Source: Chelativorans sp. | Lineage (GTDB): Bacteria > Pseudomonadota > Alphaproteobacteria > Rhizobiales > Rhizobiaceae | Direction: 5' to 3' | Assembly: GCF_031180965.1 (NCBI RefSeq) | Contig: NZ_JAPSLH010000005.1 | Location: 86,284 to 150,283, forward strand | DNA length: 64,000 bases | Shown here: piece after piece, positions 18,267 through 28,031 of the stretch | Position numbering within the stretch: position 1 is the stretch's first letter | How the letters are laid out: each line of letters begins with the position of its first letter | Notes under the pieces: model-generated | Database searches by the model: none | The model's input: the letters and a program-made list of their open reading frames with translations, nothing else | Told to the model about the DNA's origin: nothing | Made by a program: the position numbers and the translations under genes

Positions 18267-19507
18267 GCACCCGCCTCGCCATCGATGAACTGGGCGCGCA
18301 GGGCGACGGCATCGCGCACACGCCGGCCGGTCCCGTCTATGTGCCCTTTGCACTGCCGGGCGAGGTGGTTTTGGCGCAGGTGGAAAAGGGGCGCGGCCGG
18401 CTCCTGGCAGTCGAAAAGCCCTCGAGCCTGCGGGTGGAGCCGGCAAGCCGCCATTTCGGCATATGCGGCGGCTGCGCGGTCCAGCATCTTGCGCCCGATC
18501 CCTATGCCGAGTGGAAGCGGGAGAAGGTGGTGCGCGCATTGGGCAGCCGCGGCCTCGATGCGGCGGTCGAGCCGCTGATACGCTGCCCTCCCGGATCGCG
18601 CCGGCGCGTCACGCTCTCGGCGCGGGCGGCGGACGGGCGCACGCTGCTCGGCTTCCACGCGGCGCAGTCGCACCGGATCATCAACATCGAGGAGTGCCCG
18701 GTGGCGGTGCCGCAGATCACCGCCGCACTTTCCGATCTGCGGCAGCTGGCGGGTCTCATCGCGACCGGCCCGAAAACCTTCCGGATGACCGTTACCGCGA
18801 CGCGCACGGGCCTCGACATCGCCGCGGAGGACCTGGGCAGACTGGACGAGGGGAGACGGCGGCAGGCCATCGACTTCGTGCTCGCCAAGGGCTTTGCGCG
18901 GCTTTCCATCGGCGGCGAGGTGCTGGTCGAACGGGAGAAGCCGGTGGTGCTGTTCGGCAGCACGCCTGTCTCGCTGCCACCCGGCAGTTTCCTGCAGGCG
19001 ACGGAGCAGGCGGAAGAGGCGATGGCCGGGCTGGTCTGCAGGCATCTTGCGGGCGCCAAGCATGCGGCCGATCTCTTCGCCGGCAGCGGCACGTTCGCCC
19101 TGCACCTTGCGCGCGCATCGCGCGTTCACGCGGTAGAGGGGGATGCGGCTGCCCTGAAGGCGCTGGACGAGGCGGCGAAAAGAGCGGGGGGCCTCAAGCC
19201 GATCAGCGTGGAAAAGCGCGACCTATTCAACCGCCCGCTGACTGCCAAGGAGCTTGGCCGGTTCGACGGCCTGGTCTTCGACCCGCCGCGCGCGGGCGCC
19301 GAGGCGCAGTGCCGCCAGATCGCCCGCTCCACGGTGCGGCGGGTGGCGGCGGTCTCCTGCAATCCCGGCACGCTCGCGCGCGACCTGGCCGTCCTCGTGG
19401 AGGGCGGCTACGGCATCGTGAGCGTCACGCCGGTCGACCAGTTCCTCTGGTCTCCGCACGTTGAGGTGGTGGCGCTGCTGGAGCGCGTCAAGAGCGGCCG
19501 CCCCTGA
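18263..19507 (+). CDS. TrmA/RumA-family RNA (uracil-5) methyltransferase
   Basis: 414 residues, start overlapping the tlyA stop. An N-terminal TRAM domain (about 1-55) precedes an Fe-S region and a class I methyltransferase domain with AADLFAGSGTFALHLA (about 271-286) and the catalytic VSCNPGTLARDL. Homologues carry C-x5-C-x2-C and a later C; here Cys68, Cys71 and Cys145 are present, but the first position is Ser62, so the cluster may lack one ligand. It methylates uridine in rRNA or tRNA; which position is not determinable. The last ~100 bp of the gene are duplicated 786 bp downstream. Confidence 0.88.
   Translation: MSTRLAIDELGAQGDGIAHTPAGPVYVPFALPGEVVLAQVEKGRGRLLAVEKPSSLRVEPASRHFGICGGCAVQHLAPDPYAEWKREKVVRALGSRGLDAAVEPLIRCPPGSRRRVTLSARAADGRTLLGFHAAQSHRIINIEECPVAVPQITAALSDLRQLAGLIATGPKTFRMTVTATRTGLDIAAEDLGRLDEGRRRQAIDFVLAKGFARLSIGGEVLVEREKPVVLFGSTPVSLPPGSFLQATEQAEEAMAGLVCRHLAGAKHAADLFAGSGTFALHLARASRVHAVEGDAAALKALDEAAKRAGGLKPISVEKRDLFNRPLTAKELGRFDGLVFDPPRAGAEAQCRQIARSTVRRVAAVSCNPGTLARDLAVLVEGGYGIVSVTPVDQFLWSPHVEVVALLERVKSGRP
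19385..19487 (+). repeat. Source copy of the duplicated 3' segment of the RNA methyltransferase gene
   Basis: These 103 bp encode the C-terminus of the methyltransferase (LAVLVEGGYGIVSVTPVDQF and onward). The same sequence recurs at 20171-20273 in the same orientation with a single difference (C versus G in the CTGGCCGTCCTC/CTGGCCGTGCTC stretch). The two copies diverge abruptly after GAGCGCG. The segment begins with CTGGCCGT, the microhomology also present in the tldD 3' end. Confidence 0.95.
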
Positions 19508-19528
19508 CGGGCGTTCGGCGCCGGCCTT

Positions 19529-19815
19529 TCAGAATGGCAGGCCGGAGCGGCTGATATGGTGTTTCTGGACGGCTCCATCGTCGACTGGACGCCGGTCTTG
19601 GGTGGGTTGGAGATTTTCCGCCAGGCGTCAAGCACGGCTTCCGACTCCCACAGCTCGAACATGTTGATGCGTGAGGGGTCGACGGGGTCCTCGCTGATCG
19701 AGAGGTCAAGGCAGCCGGGATAGGCGCGGGCTCGCCGGATGAGGTCTGCATGAGCCTCGACGAAGGCTTTGCGTAGGTCGGGTGCCATCTTGAGATGTCC
19801 TGCAACAATCAGCAT
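19529..19815 (-). pseudogene. Antibiotic-biosynthesis-monooxygenase (ABM) domain protein, frameshifted near its 3' end
   Basis: From the ATG at 19815 the protein reads MLIVAGHLKMAPDLRKAFVE and then ARAYPGCLDLSISEDPVD, a dimeric ferredoxin-like ABM-domain pattern. After NPPKTGVQ (near 19590-19585) the frame runs into sequence unlike the family. One base over, the minus strand reads VDDGAVQKHHISRSGLPF followed by a stop at 19531-19529, the ending expected for such proteins. The interval 19529-19815 is 287 bp, one base short of 96 codons, which fits a single-base deletion. Without correction the frame would run on to 19408, antisense to the methyltransferase gene. A sequencing error is not excluded. 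Confidence 0.72.
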
Positions 19816-20108
19816 AGCGAATTCTCCATCCTGGATGGGCCGTGCGGCGGTTCCCGCAGGCTTCCTGCCTAGGACGGTGAAGAGCGGCCCGATCCGACAA
19901 TGGGTGGAGATTTGTTGCGCGCACCGCGACGCCCCCGCCCCAATTGAAGCCCAGAACGGGATGAGGAAAAGCATGAAGCGGATTTCCCCCCGGATTCCGC
20001 TCCGACTAATTGAATCCGACTGCGGAATTTTCGCAGGTCGATTCGACCCCATGTCGTCGCGATCGGGCTGTTGGGTTTCAAGCGGACTTCACGCGCGTCA
20101 AACCTCCC

Positions 20109-20273
20109 TGCCGCCGACCGTCATTTGGGCCGTGCGCAGATGCGGCTGGCCGACACTGACGGGTCACAACCTGGCCGTGCTCGTGGAGGGCGGCTACGGC
20201 ATCGTGAGCGTCACGCCGGTCGACCAGTTCCTCTGGTCTCCGCACGTTGAGGTGGTGGCGCTGCTGGAGCGCG
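20109..20273 (+). repeat. Chimeric repeat: degenerate tldD 3' end joined to methyltransferase 3' end
   Basis: The first 70 bases match 20377-20445 (tldD C-terminal codons, antisense orientation) at about 86%. The remaining 103 match 19385-19487 at 102 of 103 positions. The fused sequence keeps an open frame ending LLERGRKRD on plus, but no start or ribosome binding site supports a gene. Confidence 0.9.
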
Positions 20274-20294
20274 GGAGGAAGCGGGACTGAAATT

Positions 20295-20312
20295 GGTCTA
20301 GTTGTCTAGACC
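20295..20312. promoter_or_regulatory. Operator-like palindrome GGTCTAG-TTGT-CTAGACC
   Basis: A perfect 7-bp inverted repeat with a 4-base centre. TTGTCTAGAC-type sequences resemble sites bound by GntR-family repressors, but no gene starts nearby: it lies 54 bp past the 3' end of tldD within the rearrangement scar. It may be a relic of a lost promoter or a weak hairpin. Function is speculative. Confidence 0.3.
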
Positions 20313-20365
20313 TCTGTTCTACCGCGTCTCATGCGGTCACCCATGAGCGGCCCGCGTCGGCGGTA

Positions 20366-21781
20366 TCACGCCTGGGTGCCGCCGACCGTCATCTGGTCCA
20401 TGCGCAGATGCGGCTGCCCGACGCCAACGGGCACGCCCTGGCCGTTCTTGCCGCACATGCCGATTCCCGTGTCGAGCTTCATGTCGTTGCCGAGCATCGA
20501 GACGCGCTTCATGGCGTCCGGCCCGTTGCCGATCAAGGTGGCCCCGCGGATCGGCCGCGTCACTTTGCCGTCCTCGATCATATAGGCTTCCGTGCAGTCG
20601 AACACGAATTTCCCTGAGGTGATGTCCACCTGGCCGCCGCCGAAGGAAACGGCGTAGATGCCCTTCTTGACCGAGGCGATGATCTCTTCGGGCGTCTTGT
20701 CGCCGCCGAGCATATAGGTGTTCGTCATGCGCGGCATCGGTGCATGCGCGTAGGATTCGCGCCGCCCGTTGCCCGTCGGATTCATGCCCATGAGCCGGGC
20801 ATTGAGCCGGTCCTGCATGTAGCCGACGAGCTTGCCGTCCTCGATGAGGACGGTGCGGTCGGTTGGGGTACCCTCGTCATCGAAGGTCAGCGATCCGCGC
20901 CGCTCGGCCATCGTGCCGTCGTCTACCACGGTCACGCCCCTGGCGGCGACCATTTCGCCAAGGAGACCGGCGAAGGCCGACGTCTTCTTGCGGTTGAAGT
21001 CGCCTTCAAGCCCGTGGCCGACGGCCTCGTGCAGCATCACGCCCGGCCAGCCGCTGGCAAGCACGATGTCGAAGGTGCCGGCCGGGGCGGGCGCGGCCTC
21101 CAGATTGACCAGCGCCTGGCGCAGGGCCTCGCCCGCCGCGAAGCGCCACGAGTCCTCGGCCACGAACTCGCTGAAGCTCTTGCGCCCGCCCATGCCGTAA
21201 CTGCCGGTCTCCTGCCGGTCGCCGTCGCCCACGACGACGGAGATGTTCATGCGCACCAGCGGACGGATGTCGCGCGCAAGATGGCCGTCGGCGCGCAGGA
21301 TCTCCACATGCTGCCAGGACGCGGCAAGCGAGGCGGTCACCTGGCGCACGCGCGGGTCCCTGGCGCGCAGCCAGCCGTCGATCTCCTGAAGGAGCTTTGC
21401 CTTCTCCTCAAAGCCCGGCGCGGCGATCGGATTGTCCTCCCCATAGAGCCGCTGGTTGGTGCCGGAGGGCGCCGCCGCGAGCGTGCCCGAATAACCGTCC
21501 TTCACGGTCGACACGGCCTCGGCCGCGCGCTTCAGCGCCGCTTCGGAAAGTTCGCTCGAATGGGCATAGCCCGTGGCTTCGCCGGCCACCGCGCGCAGCC
21601 CGAAGCCCTGGTCGGTGTTGAAGCTTGCCGTCTTCAGCCGGCCATTGTCGAAGACCAGCGCCTCGCCCTCGCGGTATTCGAGGAAGAGCTCGCCGTCATC
21701 GGCGCCGGAGACGGTCTCGTTGACGAGGGTCTTCAGTTTTTCCGGCGAGCAGTCGAAGGCGTCGATGAGGGAGCGGGGCAT
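20366..21781 (-). CDS. tldD: TldD family metalloprotease
   Basis: 471 residues, normal length. TldD with its partner TldE/PmbA forms a heterodimeric zinc protease that unfolds and cleaves peptides such as microcin precursors and CcdA-like antitoxins. The zinc motif is HEAVGHG (His251-Glu252-x3-His256), within GVMLHEAVGHGLEGDFNRK. Other family blocks include the N-terminal GADDGELFLEYREGEAL and the C-terminal RPIRGATLIGNGPDAM. No pmbA is seen in this window. Its last ~70 bp have a degenerate copy in the intergenic scar. Confidence 0.95.
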   Translation of the reverse strand: MPRSLIDAFDCSPEKLKTLVNETVSGADDGELFLEYREGEALVFDNGRLKTASFNTDQGFGLRAVAGEATGYAHSSELSEAALKRAAEAVSTVKDGYSGTLAAAPSGTNQRLYGEDNPIAAPGFEEKAKLLQEIDGWLRARDPRVRQVTASLAASWQHVEILRADGHLARDIRPLVRMNISVVVGDGDRQETGSYGMGGRKSFSEFVAEDSWRFAAGEALRQALVNLEAAPAPAGTFDIVLASGWPGVMLHEAVGHGLEGDFNRKKTSAFAGLLGEMVAARGVTVVDDGTMAERRGSLTFDDEGTPTDRTVLIEDGKLVGYMQDRLNARLMGMNPTGNGRRESYAHAPMPRMTNTYMLGGDKTPEEIIASVKKGIYAVSFGGGQVDITSGKFVFDCTEAYMIEDGKVTRPIRGATLIGNGPDAMKRVSMLGNDMKLDTGIGMCGKNGQGVPVGVGQPHLRMDQMTVGGTQA

Positions 21782-21877
21782 GGGCGGTATCCTCTTTTCG
21801 TTCTCCCCATGTAGAGAGGATGCGCGCCGCGATCCAGTGGTGGGCGTGCGGCTCTTCGGTGCCCCGGCGCGCGGCCC

Positions 21878-22396
21878 TCAGCGCGGCAGCGCGGCGAAGG
21901 CTTCGTCGAACCCGTCAAGATCGACGGGAATGCCGATTCCCTCCTCGGGGGTCTGGAACACGATGAAGGTGGCCGACTGCCCGCCGCGCAAGGTTTGCAG
22001 GAGCTCTCCTTCGAGGATCACCTCGGCATAGCAGCCGTCCTGGAAGCAGCGGACGAAATAGGCCCGGCCGATATCCTTGCCGTCGACATTGAGGCCAAGG
22101 CCGTTGGGGAGCAGCACGCCGAGCGGGGCGAGCACGCGCAAGATCTCCGCCTTGTCATCCGCGGTGCGCAGGATGACCACCGAAAGGCCGACCTCCGGCC
22201 GGTCCTCGGCAACAACATTCTGCATCATCGCGCATTGCTCGCTGGAAGCGCCCGCCGGCGTGTCGCAGACAATCGACCAGGCGCCATGGGTGGCACGCAC
22301 ATTGCCGTTCTGCTGCGGCTGTTGCTGCTGCGCGACCGCGGGCGCGGCCACGGCCAGGAAGAGGGCGAATGTCGCCACGCGTGCGAACAGCGGCAT
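21878..22396 (-). CDS. Invasion-associated locus B (IalB) family exported protein
   Basis: 172 residues from the ATG at 22396, preceded by GAGG; the open frame continues upstream but without support. A Sec signal peptide (MPLFARVATFALFLAVAAPAVA) is followed by a Gln-rich linker and the IalB domain: HGAWSIVCDTP, the SSEQCAMMQNV block, and YFVRCFQDGCYAEVIL, giving four cysteines likely to form disulfides in the periplasm. IalB was named in Bartonella, but homologues are universal in Rhizobiales and are not virulence markers. It is divergent from the cytochrome oxidase operon. Confidence 0.88.
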   Translation of the reverse strand: MPLFARVATFALFLAVAAPAVAQQQQPQQNGNVRATHGAWSIVCDTPAGASSEQCAMMQNVVAEDRPEVGLSVVILRTADDKAEILRVLAPLGVLLPNGLGLNVDGKDIGRAYFVRCFQDGCYAEVILEGELLQTLRGGQSATFIVFQTPEEGIGIPVDLDGFDEAFAALPR

Positions 22397-22741
22397 TTGA
22401 GGACCTCGCTTTCTGACGAATCGGGGCAATCTATCGCGGCGCGCGCCTGCTCCCAAAGAAAAAGACGCCGCAACGGCTTGCCCGGCGCGGCGCCCGGGAC
22501 ATTTCCCCAGGAATCGGACGGAACTGCGGCGCCGAGGGCTGCCCTCGGGTCCTTTGCGCCGGTGCCCGCGCCGCCAGCGCAAAAATGCCGCATCCGGCCC
22601 GATATGCCTTTCTTGCGGTTCGCATGAGAGTATGATTTGAACGCGCCGGTATGAGCCAGGAATCTCAACAGGGCTTTCCCGCCGCGCCGCGTTTTGCCAT
22701 AGGGCACGGGCGAGCAGCGCGGAAGGCGCGTTGATCGGGAG
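22397..22741. other. Intergenic promoter region between ialB-like gene and ctaC
   Basis: 345 bp between divergent genes. I find no ORF with coding character, tRNA or terminator. It must contain the promoters of the IalB-like gene and of the cytochrome oxidase operon, but no -35/-10 pair or palindrome stands out clearly enough to mark. Confidence 0.6.
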
Positions 22742-23626
22742 ATGACGAGGGTGATGAAGAAACTCGCAGCAAGCCTCGCGGCGCTGTCGCTTTCCGCCAC
22801 CGGCGCTTTCGCCGCACAGCCGGAGCCCTGGCAGGTGCGTTTCCAGCCGGCCGGAACGGCGCTCATGGAAGAGATCGCCTGGTTCGAAAAATACACCCTG
22901 TGGTTCGTCGGGCCGATCACGCTTCTCGTGATGGTATTGATCGGCTGGTGCATCTTTCGCTATCGCGCCAGCGCCAATCCGGTGCCCTCGCGCACCAGTC
23001 ACAATACGGTTATCGAGGTTCTGTGGACCGTCGGCCCCGTCCTGGTGCTCCTCTTCCTCGCCATTCCGTCCTTCCAGCTTCTGACGCGGCAGTACACGCC
23101 CGACGAGGAGCCGGCGCTGACCATCAAGGCGACCGGCGTTCAGTGGTACTGGGACTACGAGTACCAGGATGCCGAGAGCCCGCTGACCTTCACCTCGCTG
23201 CTTCTGCAGGAGGGCGATCGTGCGGGGGCCGGCAAGGAAGATCTGGCGACGTATCCGCGCCTTCTGGCGGTGGACAACGAGGTCGTCGTGCCGGTGAACA
23301 CGACCGTTCGCCTGCTGGTGACGGCGAGCGACGTGATCCACGCCTTCGCAATGCCGTCCTACGGCATCAAGGTCGACGCCGTTCCCGGCCGCATCAACGA
23401 GACCTGGTTCAAGGCGGAGCGCGAAGGCATCTATTACGGCCAGTGCTCGGAGCTGTGCGGCAAGGACCACGCCTTCATGCCGATCGCCATCCGCGTCGTG
23501 TCGCCCGAGCAGTTCCAGACCTGGTATGCGGCCGCGCGCCAGGATCTCGCCGGCGCCAACCGCGCCCTGATGGCGGCGATCGAGAACGACGAGAACAAGA
23601 GCGAGGTCGCGTCCGCGGCCGATTGA
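22742..23626 (+). CDS. ctaC: Cytochrome c oxidase subunit II (aa3 type)
   Basis: 294 residues. A signal peptide (1-25) precedes two membrane helices (about 52-73 and 93-113) and a periplasmic cupredoxin domain that accepts electrons from cytochrome c. All dinuclear CuA ligands are present: His200, Cys235, Glu237, Cys239, His243 and Met246 (in VIHAFAMPSYG and GQCSELCGKDHAFM). GVQWYWDYEY is the aromatic electron-entry region. No C-terminal cytochrome c domain is fused, so this is the aa3 rather than caa3 class. First gene of the ctaCDBFGE operon. Confidence 0.96.
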   Translation: MTRVMKKLAASLAALSLSATGAFAAQPEPWQVRFQPAGTALMEEIAWFEKYTLWFVGPITLLVMVLIGWCIFRYRASANPVPSRTSHNTVIEVLWTVGPVLVLLFLAIPSFQLLTRQYTPDEEPALTIKATGVQWYWDYEYQDAESPLTFTSLLLQEGDRAGAGKEDLATYPRLLAVDNEVVVPVNTTVRLLVTASDVIHAFAMPSYGIKVDAVPGRINETWFKAEREGIYYGQCSELCGKDHAFMPIAIRVVSPEQFQTWYAAARQDLAGANRALMAAIENDENKSEVASAAD

Positions 23627-23657
23627 CGCCGGGCGACTTAGAGGAATGGAGCGGTAG

Positions 23658-25313
<1,656 letters not shown>

Positions 25314-25378
25314 GGCGAAACGACGGCGCGGCCCGGAGCAAGTCCCGGCCGCGTCAGCTATAGGCAAGACGAGAAGAC

Positions 25379-26311
25379 ATGGCACTGGTCGAGCGCGAGC
25401 ATTTGCACGATGACGCGGGCCGCCTTTCCGAGGCGACGGCCGGCGATTTCGTCGCGCTCCTGAAGCCCCGGGTCATGTCGCTGGTCGTCTTCACGGCCTT
25501 TGTCGGCATGGTGCTGGCGCCTGCCGGTCCCAATCCGGTGCTGGCGCTCATCTCGATCCTGGCGATCGCCGTAGGTGCGGGCGCTTCCGGCGCCCTCAAT
25601 ATGTGGTACGACGCCGACATCGATGCGGTGATGGCGCGCACGGCGGGGCGCCCCGTGCCTTCCGGCCGCGTGGCGCCGGGCGAGGCGCTCGGCTTCGGTC
25701 TGGTTCTTTCTGCGCTTTCCGTGATGACGCTCGGGCTGATGGCCAACTGGCTGGCGGCAAGCCTGCTTGCCTTCACCATTTTCTTCTATGCGGTCGTCTA
25801 CACGATGTGGCTGAAGCGTTCGACGCCGCAGAACATCGTCATCGGCGGGGCGGCCGGCGCGCTGCCGCCCGTCATCGGCTGGGCGGCGCTGACCGGCACG
25901 GTGAGCATGGAGAGCCTCGTGCTCTTCCTCATCATCTTCCTGTGGACGCCACCGCATTTCTGGGCGCTCGCCCTTTTCAAGAGCGGCGACTATGCGCGCG
26001 CCGGCATCCCCATGATGCCGAACGTGGCCGGGGCAGCCTCCACGCGCCGGCAGATATTCGCTTATGCTATCCTTGTGGCGGTGAGCGGAGTGCTGCCAAC
26101 CTTTGCCGGCTTCGCAAGCCTCGCCTACGGGGTGGCCGCCGCCGTGCTCGGCCTCGCCTTCGCCTGCCATGCGTGGCGCGTGCTCGCCGCCCGCGGAGAG
26201 GATCCGGCGATGCGGGCCGAAAAGGCGCTTTTCGGCTATTCGCTGGTCTATCTCTTCGCCATCTTCGCCGCGCTTCTGTGCGACGGGCTTCTTGCGCGGC
26301 TGGGAGGCTGA
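25379..26311 (+). CDS. ctaB: Protoheme IX farnesyltransferase (heme O synthase)
   Basis: 310 residues and about nine membrane helices; UbiA-type prenyltransferase. It adds farnesyl to heme b, making heme O for the oxidase subunit I. The two Asp-rich metal-diphosphate sites are visible: [21 protein letters not shown] (two pieces near 75-95, with D-x-x-x-D) and the loop around [28 protein letters not shown] is a CtaB/CyoE signature. It lies in the oxidase operon between ctaD and coxF. Confidence 0.95.
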   Translation: MALVEREHLHDDAGRLSEATAGDFVALLKPRVMSLVVFTAFVGMVLAPAGPNPVLALISILAIAVGAGASGALNMWYDADIDAVMARTAGRPVPSGRVAPGEALGFGLVLSALSVMTLGLMANWLAASLLAFTIFFYAVVYTMWLKRSTPQNIVIGGAAGALPPVIGWAALTGTVSMESLVLFLIIFLWTPPHFWALALFKSGDYARAGIPMMPNVAGAASTRRQIFAYAILVAVSGVLPTFAGFASLAYGVAAAVLGLAFACHAWRVLAARGEDPAMRAEKALFGYSLVYLFAIFAALLCDGLLARLGG

Positions 26312-26312
26312 A

Positions 26313-26468
26313 ATGTCCGAAGATCGCGTGAAACCGACTGAGGCACAGCTGAAGGCGCGGCGCAGCCGATCAATTGCGATCGCAGTGGCGCTGGCGGTTT
26401 TCGTTATCCTCGTCTATCTCGGCACGCTGACAAAGCTCGGGCCGGCCGTCTTCGACCGGGCCATGTGA
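26313..26468 (+). CDS. coxF: CoxF-like small membrane protein of the oxidase operon
   Basis: 51 residues, with its ATG two bases after the ctaB stop. A basic N-terminal tail (TEAQLKARRSRS) leads into one hydrophobic helix (about 22-40, IAIAVALAVFVILVYLGT) and a short C-terminus. Position between ctaB and ctaG and this topology match the small CoxF protein of rhizobial oxidase clusters. It is probably an assembly accessory; there is no direct functional motif. Confidence 0.75.
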   Translation: MSEDRVKPTEAQLKARRSRSIAIAVALAVFVILVYLGTLTKLGPAVFDRAM

Positions 26469-26473
26469 GCGCC

Positions 26474-27079
26474 ATGGCAAATCCTGCCCAGACCGAAAAG
26501 AACCGCGGCCGCCGCAATCTCGGCGTGGCGCTGACATGCGCCGGCGTGTTTGCGGGCATGGTGGGAATGTCCTTTGCCGCGGTGCCGCTGTACCGGATGT
26601 TCTGTGACTTCACGGGCTATGGCGGCACGACCAAGCGGGTCGAGCAATATTCCGAGACGATCCTGGACAGGACGATCACGGTCCGGTTCGACGCCAACAC
26701 AAACGGCCTGCCCTGGGAATTCAAGCCGAAGCAGCGGCAGGTCACGCTCAAGATCGGCGAGACCACGGAGATCGCTTATCTGGCGCGCAATCTGGCGGGG
26801 GCGGCAACGAGCGGGACGGCGACCTACAATGTGACGCCGGCGCGCGCGGGGGCCTATTTCAACAAGATGGAATGCTTCTGTTTCACCGAGCAGAAGCTGG
26901 AGCCGGGCCAATCCTACGAGATGCCGGTGCAGTTCTTCGTCGATCCGGAGATCGTGAACGTGCCGGAACTGAAGAACCTCAAGACGATCACGCTTTCCTA
27001 TACCTTCTATCCGATGCGTCAGGAGCAGGTTCAGGCACCGGCTCCGGACGCGGCAGAGACCCAGAAGCTCGGGGGATAA
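26474..27079 (+). CDS. ctaG: Cytochrome c oxidase assembly protein Cox11
   Basis: 201 residues from the ATG at 26474 (a GTG at 26465 overlapping the coxF stop is an alternative). One N-terminal membrane helix (about 17-39) is followed by a periplasmic immunoglobulin-like copper domain. The copper-binding pair is Cys134-Phe-Cys136 in MECFCFTEQ, and VPLYRMFCDFTGYGG holds the family's third conserved cysteine. It inserts CuB into subunit I. The typical DPEI and TYTFYP-like ending is present (LSYTFYP). It is directly upstream of ctaE. Confidence 0.95.
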   Translation: MANPAQTEKNRGRRNLGVALTCAGVFAGMVGMSFAAVPLYRMFCDFTGYGGTTKRVEQYSETILDRTITVRFDANTNGLPWEFKPKQRQVTLKIGETTEIAYLARNLAGAATSGTATYNVTPARAGAYFNKMECFCFTEQKLEPGQSYEMPVQFFVDPEIVNVPELKNLKTITLSYTFYPMRQEQVQAPAPDAAETQKLGG

Positions 27080-27080
27080 A

Positions 27081-27962
27081 ATGGCAGACGCCCACGCGAA
27101 GAAGCACGACTACCACATCATCGATCCGAGTCCCTGGCCCTTCATCGGCTCCGTTGGCGCCCTCGTGATGGCCTTCGGCCTCATTGCCTGGATGAAGGCG
27201 GCGCAAGGCAATTCCTTCCCGATCTTCGGCATCGATCTGGCGGCGGCCAATTTCTGGCTCTTCCTGGTCGGCCTCCTGATCGTGCTCTACACCATGTTCT
27301 CCTGGTGGAGCGACACGATCAAGGAAGCGCAGGAAGGCTACCACACACGCGTGGTCTCGCTGCATCTGCGCTACGGCATGATCATGTTCATCGCTTCGGA
27401 GCTGATGTTCTTCGTGGCGTGGTTCTGGGCCTTCTTCGACGCCAGCCTTTTCCCTGCCGACCCGCAGCAGGTCAGCCGTGCCGAATTCACCGGCGGCACC
27501 TGGCCGCCGCATGGCGTGGAGGTGCTCGATCCCTTCCACCTGCCGCTCTATAATACGATCATCCTGCTGCTTTCGGGCACCACGGTCACCTGGGCGCATC
27601 ACGCGCTGCTCGAGAACGACCGCAAGGGCCTCGTTGCGGGGCTGGCGCTCACGGTTGCGCTCGGCCTGCTCTTCAGCTGCGTGCAGGCCTATGAGTACCT
27701 GCATGCGCCCTTCGCATTCCGCGATTCGATTTATGGCGCGACCTTCTTCATGGCGACCGGCTTCCACGGTTTCCACGTGATCGTCGGCACGATCTTCCTC
27801 GCCGTCTGCCTGTTCAGGGCGCTTGCCGGCCAGTTCACGCCGCAGCAGCATTTCGGCTTCGAGGCGGCGGTCTGGTACTGGCACTTCGTCGACGTGGTGT
27901 GGCTGTTCCTGTTCGCCTTCGTCTATGTGTGGGCTTCGGCCGGCGCGACGATCGCCCACTGA
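27081..27962 (+). CDS. ctaE: Cytochrome c oxidase subunit III
   Basis: 293 residues, seven membrane helices. A non-redox core subunit that stabilises subunit I and the proton-uptake path. Signatures include HDYHIIDPSPWPFIGS at the N-terminus, SELMFFVAWFWAFF with the conserved Glu, GTTVTWAHHALLENDR, and the C-terminal TGFHGFHVIVG / YWHFVDVVWLFLF blocks. It starts one base after the ctaG stop. A strong terminator follows 20 bp after its stop, marking the end of the main oxidase transcript. Confidence 0.96.
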   Translation: MADAHAKKHDYHIIDPSPWPFIGSVGALVMAFGLIAWMKAAQGNSFPIFGIDLAAANFWLFLVGLLIVLYTMFSWWSDTIKEAQEGYHTRVVSLHLRYGMIMFIASELMFFVAWFWAFFDASLFPADPQQVSRAEFTGGTWPPHGVEVLDPFHLPLYNTIILLLSGTTVTWAHHALLENDRKGLVAGLALTVALGLLFSCVQAYEYLHAPFAFRDSIYGATFFMATGFHGFHVIVGTIFLAVCLFRALAGQFTPQQHFGFEAAVWYWHFVDVVWLFLFAFVYVWASAGATIAH

Positions 27963-27982
27963 GCAGGGCTAAGCTTTTGGCG

Positions 27983-28016
27983 AGGGGCGGCCCTGCGCGG
28001 CTGCCCCTGCTTTTTT
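27983..28016 (+). terminator. Rho-independent terminator after ctaE
   Basis: A 10-bp stem, AGGGGCGGCC (27983-27992) with GGCTGCCCCT (27999-28008), one G.U pair, the 6-base loop CTGCGC, then GC and six T residues (28011-28016). It lies 20 bp after the ctaE stop and upstream of the surf1-ispH genes, so it should end or attenuate the oxidase operon. Confidence 0.85.
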
Positions 28017-28031
28017 GAAGGAAGGTGATCT

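Larger units (their letters stand above)
19816..20365. other. Gene-free rearrangement scar between the ABM gene and tldD
   Basis: These 550 bp hold no convincing gene. 19816-20108 is mixed sequence with no recognised feature. 20109-20178 resembles the 3' end of tldD (about 60 of 70 positions equal to 20377-20445, with one gap). 20171-20273 is a near-exact copy of the methyltransferase 3' end. The two pieces meet at CTGGCCGT (20171-20178), which belongs to both. 20274-20365 contains a GGTCTAG/CTAGACC palindrome. The structure is what a tandem duplication primed by 8-bp microhomology would leave. Confidence 0.85.

Noticed and set aside
19769..20290. Plus-strand ORF of 173 codons across the scar, ending in a methyltransferase-like C-terminus
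   Set aside because: No ribosome binding site, mixed composition, and it is explained by duplicated fragments of two genes; it also overlaps the ABM gene on the other strand.
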